A stretch of 10,553 bases of DNA, taken from positions 1-10,553 of the forward strand of contig JBBSEU010000215.1 in NCBI GenBank assembly GCA_038239365.1. Direction: 5' to 3'. The stretch comes from JBBRMW01 sp038239365 (lineage in GTDB: Bacteria; Chloroflexota; Anaerolineae; Aggregatilineales; UBA2796). The translations under genes and the position numbers were made by a program. Shown piece by piece: positions 6,316 through 10,553 of the stretch. Under the pieces are notes generated by a model that worked only from the letters and a program-made list of their open reading frames with translations, ran no database searches and was not told where the DNA came from. Positions within the stretch are counted from its first letter, which is position 1. The number at the start of each line of letters is the position of its first letter.

Positions 6316-7497
6316 TTACAATACAAAGGGTTTCAGAACGACGCTGTCGCCCTCGCGTACCCATTCCCCTAGTGTTATCAGTCGCAACGCTGATTCGCGT
6401 CGGGCAAGTACCGCCACAACGGATAATTGCTCTACCAACGCATCGACAATCAGGCCTTGTTCGATGGCGGGTTGTGCGCGCCGCACGGCCATGCTGAACG
6501 CTGCCCGAAAGCGGCTCGGATGGGTTGCGCCCCGGAATGTCCAGAGCATGTTCGGGCGTGGTTGTGCGGAAAGCGCCGCCCACATCGCTGCCCATTCGTC
6601 TAATCGTATCTCATCCAAAACCAACCAGGGCGGACGCAAATCAAGTGCCGCCTTAATCTGTCCGGCAAAATCCGCGCCGCTAAACTTTTCCATATCGGGC
6701 GGCACGCGCAGTTCTGCCGAACGTTCGACGACGGCGCTGTGACCGGGCAAATTTTCGAACAGGGCATTGAGCAGCGTCGTTTTGCCGACGCCCACATCGC
6801 CAACGATCATCATGCCGCGATTATTCTTTAATGCCGATTGGAGTGTATCGGCGGCACTCTGAGTGAGTACACCGCGCGCGATCAGGTCATCCAACGTGAA
6901 TGGTTTGGCAGGATGCAGCCGTATGTCAACATGCAAAACCGGGCTGATGGGTGGTGCAGCAACCGTCAGCCGTATCGGGCGATTGAGCATCATTGCGCCC
7001 GCCTCAATAAACGGTGTATTTTCGCTGTACTGCACGCCCGCCGTTGATAGCACGCGCTGCACGATCTTTGCCAGATGATCGGAATCATCGAAATAGGTGT
7101 CGATGGCTTCCATCGCGCCCGCGCCGCGCCGGATATGCAGATCATCCGCACCGTTGATCGTGATCTCGTTGATCGCTTCGTCAGCGATGTACCGATCCAG
7201 GGGCCCAAAGCGGAATAAATTCGAGTACAGTTTTTCGAGCAGTTCATTCCGCTCAGGCCGAGTCAAGACCACTGCTTCGACGGCCATCACGTAATCGGCG
7301 GCCTCACGGATCAAATCGCGGCGTGCGGAGTCAGTGGCCGCTTCGAGAAGCAGATCGGGCGAGTTCTCGGCTAAGAACTGTGACTCGATGCGTTCCTGCA
7401 AGGCCGCCATCGAAATTTGCCGGATACCTTGCACCATGCGCGGCGTGCGATCTGGTTTGGCGGGCGAGTCATTATCGTTTGTGTTGTTTTGGCTCAT
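6316..7497 (-). CDS. CpaF/TadA-like type II/IV secretion ATPase
   Basis: This 393-residue cytoplasmic ATPase of the VirB11/GspE/CpaF superfamily would, in its family, form a hexamer that powers pilus assembly or protein export. A disordered polar start (1-20) leads to the N-terminal domain (about 60-195) with FRFGPLDRYIADEAINEITING, close to the CpaF 'GLGPLExLLxDxxVxEIMVNG' pattern. The RecA-like domain follows: linker HPAKPFTLDDLIARGVL, Walker A GDVGVGKT (233-240), Walker B LVLDE (292-296), and a TFRGATHPSRF segment (320-330) where CpaF proteins usually have their His box. It is diverged from classical CpaF, and no Tad pilin, CpaB/C/E or TadB/C gene is in the window. The start is ATG 7497; upstream extension would cross the HNH promoter region. 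There is no ribosome site, but TACAAT lies 7 bases upstream, which suggests a leaderless transcript. It heads a probable operon with the M1 peptidase and the small membrane protein. Confidence 0.85.
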   Translation of the reverse strand: MSQNNTNDNDSPAKPDRTPRMVQGIRQISMAALQERIESQFLAENSPDLLLEAATDSARRDLIREAADYVMAVEAVVLTRPERNELLEKLYSNLFRFGPLDRYIADEAINEITINGADDLHIRRGAGAMEAIDTYFDDSDHLAKIVQRVLSTAGVQYSENTPFIEAGAMMLNRPIRLTVAAPPISPVLHVDIRLHPAKPFTLDDLIARGVLTQSAADTLQSALKNNRGMMIVGDVGVGKTTLLNALFENLPGHSAVVERSAELRVPPDMEKFSGADFAGQIKAALDLRPPWLVLDEIRLDEWAAMWAALSAQPRPNMLWTFRGATHPSRFRAAFSMAVRRAQPAIEQGLIVDALVEQLSVVAVLARRESALRLITLGEWVREGDSVVLKPFVL

Positions 7498-7504
7498 GAT
7501 GGTT

Positions 7505-7510
7505 ATTGTA
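7505..7510 (-). promoter_or_regulatory. -10 box of a probable leaderless promoter for the CpaF-like gene
   Basis: On the minus strand TACAAT ends 7 bases before the ATG at 7497, placing transcription start at or next to the start codon. The absence of any Shine-Dalgarno sequence agrees with this. The -35 region (AGCGAA at 17-base spacing) is poor. Confidence 0.45.
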
Positions 7511-7557
7511 GCGTTAGAAACAACAATTTCGCTATGGCCTTTTCGCACATCTGAGCG

Positions 7558-7563
7558 TATAAT
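7558..7563 (+). promoter_or_regulatory. -10 box (TATAAT) of the HNH gene promoter
   Basis: A perfect TATAAT lies 93 bases upstream of the HNH start, in the divergent gap facing the CpaF-like gene. The predicted transcription start is near 7570, leaving a leader of about 85 bases. No good -35 box is seen at 16-18 base spacing (TGGCCT at 17), so an activator or weak promoter is possible. Confidence 0.45.
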
Positions 7564-7655
7564 CGGCGTCGGCAAACACGATTGGTGCCACCCGTGCGCC
7601 AAACGGTAACGCTCAACGACAAGTCCGATTCATTAATCGGGGAGGTCTGCGAATT

Positions 7656-8201
7656 TTGCAAGGGCGTGTACTTCTTCTCAATGGGAATAACTGGGAACCA
7701 CTGGCGATCATCTCTGTGCCACGCGCGATTAACCTGCTGCTGGCCGAAAAAGCCGTCGTGGTGGAACAGACTGGCCGTTTTCTGAAAACGGTAGCGTCAA
7801 CGTTCCCCGTGCCGTCGGTGATCGCGCTGCGGACGTATATCAACGTGCCGCGCCGCAAAGCTCAATGGAGTCGCAAGGGCGTGCTGGCACGCGATAACTA
7901 TACGTGCATCTACTGCGCCGTGCGACCAGGGGACATTGCGCGCGGCCATATCCTGACCAAGACCGATCTGACCGTCGATCACCTGCTGCCGCGTTCGCGT
8001 GGTGGGCGTGATACGTGGAGCAATACGGCCTGTGCCTGCTATGCGTGCAATCATCGCAAGGGCAACCGCCTGCCCGAAGAAGCCGGGATGAAACTGCGCT
8101 GGGAGCCGAAAACACCGCGTACAAGCTATCTTGTCATCGCCGTTGGGAGCGGCCCGGATGCCTGGAAACAATACATCGAGGTGGTGGGCGGAAGTGGCTA
8201 G
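7656..8201 (+). CDS. HNH endonuclease family protein
   Basis: This 181-residue protein belongs to the stand-alone HNH group that begins with a conserved 'RVLLLNxxxEPLxxIS-RAxxLLLxxKAxVVE' module (here 4-37), also found in other genomes next to housekeeping genes. The HNH zinc-finger nuclease core spans 78-138: CIYC (Cys84/Cys87), LTVDHLLPRSRGG with His109, Asn123 in TWSNT, and CYACNHRKGNR (Cys128/Cys131, with His133). All residues expected for a beta-beta-alpha metal nuclease are present, so it is probably active, but its DNA target and role are unknown. The start is TTG 7656, supported by GGAGGT at 7641-7646 with 9-base spacing; no ATG fits. It has its own promoter and an intrinsic terminator immediately after the stop codon, so it is probably a single-gene transcript. 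No methylase or integrase is adjacent, so a restriction or homing role is not supported. Confidence 0.88.
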   Translation: MQGRVLLLNGNNWEPLAIISVPRAINLLLAEKAVVVEQTGRFLKTVASTFPVPSVIALRTYINVPRRKAQWSRKGVLARDNYTCIYCAVRPGDIARGHILTKTDLTVDHLLPRSRGGRDTWSNTACACYACNHRKGNRLPEEAGMKLRWEPKTPRTSYLVIAVGSGPDAWKQYIEVVGGSG

Positions 8202-8202
8202 T

Positions 8203-8237
8203 GAGGGCGTGGCGGCAAGGCCAAGCCCTCTTTTTTT
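8203..8237 (+). terminator. Intrinsic terminator after the HNH gene
   Basis: GAGGGC (8203-8208) pairs with GCCCTC (8225-8230), with inner GGC/GCC pairs, and is followed directly by seven T residues (8231-8237). It begins two bases after the HNH stop codon. Confidence 0.9.
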
Positions 8238-8273
8238 GCCCTGTTACCAGCGCGCAAAGCCTTCTAGCCGATT

Positions 8274-9254
8274 ATGAAAATCGTGATCGGTGTCGATGGT
8301 GGGCAATCATCTACATTGGCACTTGTGGCGTCGCTGGATGGTCAAATTCTGGGTGAAGGTCATGCCGGTCCGTCAAATCACATTTACGAGCCGGGCGGTC
8401 TGGAACGGCTTCACAATGCGCTGAACCAATCTATCAATGGGGCGTTAAAAAGCGCGAATGCCTCACCTGCCGATGTGGTAAGCGTGTGCCTGGGCATGAC
8501 GGGCGGCGCAACGTATGCCGCCGAGATCGCCAAAACGCTGTTTCCAAACGCTGCACTGCACGCGCATAATGATATAGTGACAGCATTGGCGGGTGCGGCT
8601 ACAGGTCAGTCGGGCATTGTCGTGATCGCGGGGACGGGTTCAGTCGCTTACGGACGTTTGGCCGATGGCCGCGACGCCAGGGCGGGTGGTTGGGGTTATC
8701 TGCTGGGCGATGAAGGCAGCGCCTACGATATTGGCTGTGCGGCGCTGCGGGCGATTTATCAAGCTGCCGATGGACGCGGCGCACCTACCCAGTTGAGCCG
8801 CACGATTTTGGATCAACTCCGCTTCGATGATCTTCCTGCATTGCATCAAGCTATGTACTCAGGCAAGATCGAACGTGCCGCTATTGCCCGACTCGCGGCG
8901 TTGGTTGGGAATGCGGCGCGTGAGGGTGACACCGTGTCGCTTGAACTGCTGGCAGCGGCGGGAAGAAGTTTGGCGGCGTGTGTCATCGCCGTCGCCGAAC
9001 GGTTAGGCCAGCTAGATTTGCCCGTGTATACGACTGGCGGTGTTTTTCGGGCGGGCGAACTGCTGCTACATCCTTTTCGCAATGTGATTCAGTCGCGCTT
9101 CGCTAATATGGCTGTGCATCCAGCAGCATACAGCCCCTCGGTTGGCGCTCTCTTTCTAGCGTTACAGGCAATGACGATCAGCCTTGATGCGGCACTGCTC
9201 AGGCGCGTTGACGCCAGCTTACCCCAAAGCGCGATCTCCAAGTTTCAATCCTAA
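8274..9254 (+). CDS. BadF/BadG/BcrA/BcrD-family sugar kinase (N-acetylglucosamine kinase-like)
   Basis: This 326-residue cytoplasmic kinase of the ASKHA fold probably phosphorylates an amino sugar such as N-acetylglucosamine with ATP. The phosphate-1 loop DGGQSST is at 8-14, HAHND (96-100) holds the probable catalytic Asp100, the phosphate-2 loop IAGTGSVAYG is at 118-127, and GGWGYLLGDEGSAYDIG (138-154) is the signature of this kinase group. YTTGGVF near 255 is the adenosine-site glycine motif. Length matches single-domain GlcNAc kinases, and it lacks the Cys pair of CoA-dehydratase activators in this Pfam family. ATG 8274 is the first start after the HNH terminator; no ribosome site precedes it, so translation may be weak or leaderless. 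It is followed by a FadR-type regulator and an ABC-transporter binding protein in the same direction, which supports import plus phosphorylation of a sugar. The exact substrate is inferred. Confidence 0.85.
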   Translation: MKIVIGVDGGQSSTLALVASLDGQILGEGHAGPSNHIYEPGGLERLHNALNQSINGALKSANASPADVVSVCLGMTGGATYAAEIAKTLFPNAALHAHNDIVTALAGAATGQSGIVVIAGTGSVAYGRLADGRDARAGGWGYLLGDEGSAYDIGCAALRAIYQAADGRGAPTQLSRTILDQLRFDDLPALHQAMYSGKIERAAIARLAALVGNAAREGDTVSLELLAAAGRSLAACVIAVAERLGQLDLPVYTTGGVFRAGELLLHPFRNVIQSRFANMAVHPAAYSPSVGALFLALQAMTISLDAALLRRVDASLPQSAISKFQS

Positions 9255-9308
9255 TCAGCCTCCATTGAGTGATTCGCACAAGCGATCCGCGTATTTCTAA
9301 TTCTGCCC

Positions 9309-9337
9309 TTGACAGATTTTTAATTCGATCTTATTCT
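9309..9337 (+). promoter_or_regulatory. Sigma-70-type promoter of the FadR-like regulator
   Basis: TTGACA (9309-9314, perfect -35) and TATTCT (9332-9337, -10) are separated by exactly 17 bases. Transcription is predicted to start near 9344, about 50 bases before the GTG start of the regulator. This is the best promoter in the window. Confidence 0.75.
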
Positions 9338-9354
9338 CTGATGATGTGATTGTC

Positions 9355-9371
9355 TGCTGGTCAGACCAGCA
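9355..9371. promoter_or_regulatory. FadR/GntR-type operator (17-bp perfect palindrome)
   Basis: TGCTGGTCAGACCAGCA is a perfect inverted repeat with eight-base arms around one base. Its core TGGTCAGACCA fits the FadR-subfamily pattern T-x-GT-N3-AC-x-A and closely resembles the known E. coli FadR box. It lies about 10-27 bases downstream of the predicted transcription start and upstream of the regulator's ribosome site, a roadblock position suited to negative autoregulation by the encoded protein. Confidence 0.75.
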
Positions 9372-9393
9372 TGAAAAAAGTAAAGGGAATCGC

Positions 9394-10092
9394 GTGATCT
9401 TCACTCCCGTCAATCGTGTGACCACTTCACAGGCTGTTGCCGATCAATTGATCGGGCTGGTGCGGCAGGGCATTCTCAAACCGGGCGATAAACTGCCTTC
9501 GGAGCGCGATTTATCCGAGCAGTTGAATGTGGGGCGTTCCTCGATTCGGGAAGCATTACAAAGTCTGGCGATGCTGAACATCATCGAGATCATGCCCGGC
9601 TATGGCGCTGTCGTGAAAGAACCACAGTCCAGCGATGTTTTGCGTGCCGATGTACTTGGCTTCCTGATCGGCGATTCAATGGCACGCGAACTCCTCGAAG
9701 CGCGCGAAATGATCGAACCGGCTAGTGTGCGGTTGGCCTGCTTGCGCGCAACTTCGGAAGACCTGGAGAGGCTCAAAGTATTGCTGGATACACACGAAAC
9801 GACACTGACCGACGGGAAACCGATCAACGAGATTTCGGCGCGCTTCCATATCTTGTTGGCAGAAGCATCACACAATCAGGTGGTGGTGCGCTTCATGGAG
9901 TCAATCCTCGAACTGCTGATGCAGCGTGGCCGCAAAGCCGAACTGATTCCTGGCTATGCCGCGCAGGAACTAGCCGAACACCGTGCCATTTTCCAGTTGG
10001 TTGCCGAACGCAATGCCGATGCAGCCGCCGAAATGCTCTTGCGGCACATCGTTCACTCGGCAGCCACTTACGATATGAAGGGCGAAAGCTGA
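9394..10092 (+). CDS. FadR-subfamily GntR transcriptional regulator
   Basis: This 232-residue regulator has an N-terminal winged helix (about 8-76): SQAVADQLIGLVRQGILKPGDKLPSERDLSEQLNVGRSSIREALQ is split over the usual helices, with GRSSIREAL as recognition helix and GYGAVV as wing. The C-terminal FCD ligand/dimer domain spans about 98-222. It has EAREMIEPA, FHILLAEASHN (His152), EHRAIF (His196) and LLRHI (His218), the three His usually involved in metal binding; the Asp that usually sits four residues before the first His is Ser148. The effector is unknown; in this context a sugar or sugar phosphate is likely. The start is GTG 9394, with AAAGGGA at 9382-9388 upstream. The in-frame GTG 9346 would be almost at the predicted transcription start and would put the operator inside the gene. 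It probably represses its own promoter and possibly the downstream transporter. Confidence 0.88.
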   Translation: MIFTPVNRVTTSQAVADQLIGLVRQGILKPGDKLPSERDLSEQLNVGRSSIREALQSLAMLNIIEIMPGYGAVVKEPQSSDVLRADVLGFLIGDSMARELLEAREMIEPASVRLACLRATSEDLERLKVLLDTHETTLTDGKPINEISARFHILLAEASHNQVVVRFMESILELLMQRGRKAELIPGYAAQELAEHRAIFQLVAERNADAAAEMLLRHIVHSAATYDMKGES

Positions 10093-10216
10093 GCGTCCGC
10101 GTGAAGTGTGACGCATCAGACATTAGTGAAAGGATCGAAATATTGGTGGCAATTAAAACGGTTCTCGACGCACGATTCGTTTGAGTTAGAGGCAAAAGAT
10201 AGAAGGAGATTAGGGC

Positions 10217-10553
10217 ATGTTCGCAAAGAAAGTTCGTCATTCAATTTTGATCAGCGTCGCTGCACTGCTGATCGCCGCGCTCGTGTTTAGCCTGACGCCA
10301 GCGGGCAGCCTGAACGCGGCACAGGACACCAAGCAAATCACCGTCACCTACATGGAATCCGGTACCTATAACAAAGCTGCCGAGTCGCTGGCGGCCAAGT
10401 TCGAGAAGGATAACGGCGTCAAGGTGAAGGTGGTGGCGTTCCCCTGGGCCGTTTTGCGCCAGAACAACACCAACGATCTGCTCACCGGCGCGGGTCAGTA
10501 CGACGCGATGAGCGGCGGCTACTATCTGGCGGATGTGTATGACAAGTTTGCGC
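10217..10553 (+). CDS. ABC-transporter extracellular solute-binding protein, N-terminal part
   Basis: The first 112 residues of a binding protein for sugar-type ABC import are present; the gene runs off the right edge. A signal peptide (1 to about 35) has a KKVRH start, a hydrophobic core and an NAA cleavage region, without a lipobox Cys. The mature part begins with QITVTYMESGTYNKAAESLAAKF, then KFEKDNGVKVKVVAFPW and a GQYDAMSGGYY segment, the usual order of family-1 solute-binding proteins (beta-strand, first helix, 'YDA' strand). ATG 10217 is preceded by AAGGAGA at 10203-10209, a strong ribosome site with 7-base spacing, in contrast to the kinase. It follows the regulator by 124 bases, and no clear promoter or second operator copy is visible in that gap, so it may be cotranscribed or use a weaker promoter. 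Permease genes are expected beyond the window. Confidence 0.88.
   Translation, partial: MFAKKVRHSILISVAALLIAALVFSLTPAGSLNAAQDTKQITVTYMESGTYNKAAESLAAKFEKDNGVKVKVVAFPWAVLRQNNTNDLLTGAGQYDAMSGGYYLADVYDKFA

Noticed and set aside
6316..7602. Longer CpaF-like protein starting at 7602
   Set aside because: The extra 35 residues show no family similarity, the extension overlaps the HNH promoter region, and the -10 box at 7505-7510 points to ATG 7497.
7656..8201. HNH protein as part of a homing intron, restriction system or mobile element
   Set aside because: The gene has its own promoter and terminator, interrupts nothing visible, and has no methylase, integrase or intron-like flanks. The family is common as a stand-alone chromosomal gene.
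9255..9308. Possible terminator after the kinase (TCGC-ACAA-GCGA near 9273-9284)
   Set aside because: The stem is only about four pairs and no T-run follows.
1..10553. CRISPR array, tRNA/rRNA genes or a complete insertion sequence
   Set aside because: No regularly spaced repeats, cloverleaf-like or rRNA-like sequences, transposase motifs or terminal inverted repeats with target duplications were seen, apart from the small 52-base structure at 3966-4029.

Overview
The window looks like chromosomal DNA of a free-living bacterium with moderate to high GC. The gene style best fits Chloroflexota (Anaerolineae-like): a short secreted M1 peptidase, a small membrane-anchored protein with a Cys-x3-Cys 'LPCW' motif, a CpaF-type ATPase, an HNH protein of the 'LLNxxxEPL' kind, a sugar ABC-transporter binding protein, frequent GTG/TTG starts and one probable leaderless gene. 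This taxonomic guess is inference; no rRNA or marker gene is present.

Left end (1-1703, minus strand): two tandem paralogous left-handed beta-helix acetyltransferases of the CysE/WcaB type, followed by the start of a probable membrane protein that leaves the window. This looks like the edge of an exopolysaccharide or cell-surface glycan operon. Divergent from it (2024-3955, plus) is a secreted GH26-type glycoside hydrolase carrying five FG-GAP/VCBS-like repeats, a candidate enzyme for processing mannan-like or self-made polysaccharide.

Middle (3968-7497, minus): a probable three-gene operon of a CpaF-like secretion/pilus ATPase, an exported M1 metallopeptidase and a small membrane-anchored protein of unknown function. 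It starts at an apparent leaderless promoter and ends convergently with the GH26 gene, where a hairpin bounded by 12-bp direct repeats lies in the tail of the last gene. No other Tad or type II/IV pilus genes are visible.

Right part (7558-10553, plus): an HNH-family protein with its own promoter and a strong intrinsic terminator. Then comes a sugar-use locus: a BadF/BcrA-family sugar kinase (N-acetylglucosamine kinase-like), a FadR/GntR-type regulator, and the start of an ABC-transporter solute-binding protein. The regulator has a near-consensus sigma-70 promoter, and just after the predicted transcription start lies a perfect 17-bp palindrome of the FadR-operator type. This supports autoregulation and probable control of the downstream transporter. 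The kinase would phosphorylate the sugar brought in by the transporter.

No tRNA, rRNA, CRISPR array, complete insertion sequence or phage gene was seen. The most informative non-coding signals are the operator at 9355-9371, the terminator at 8203-8237, the tandem gene duplication at 106-1703 and the repeat/hairpin structure at 3966-4029.
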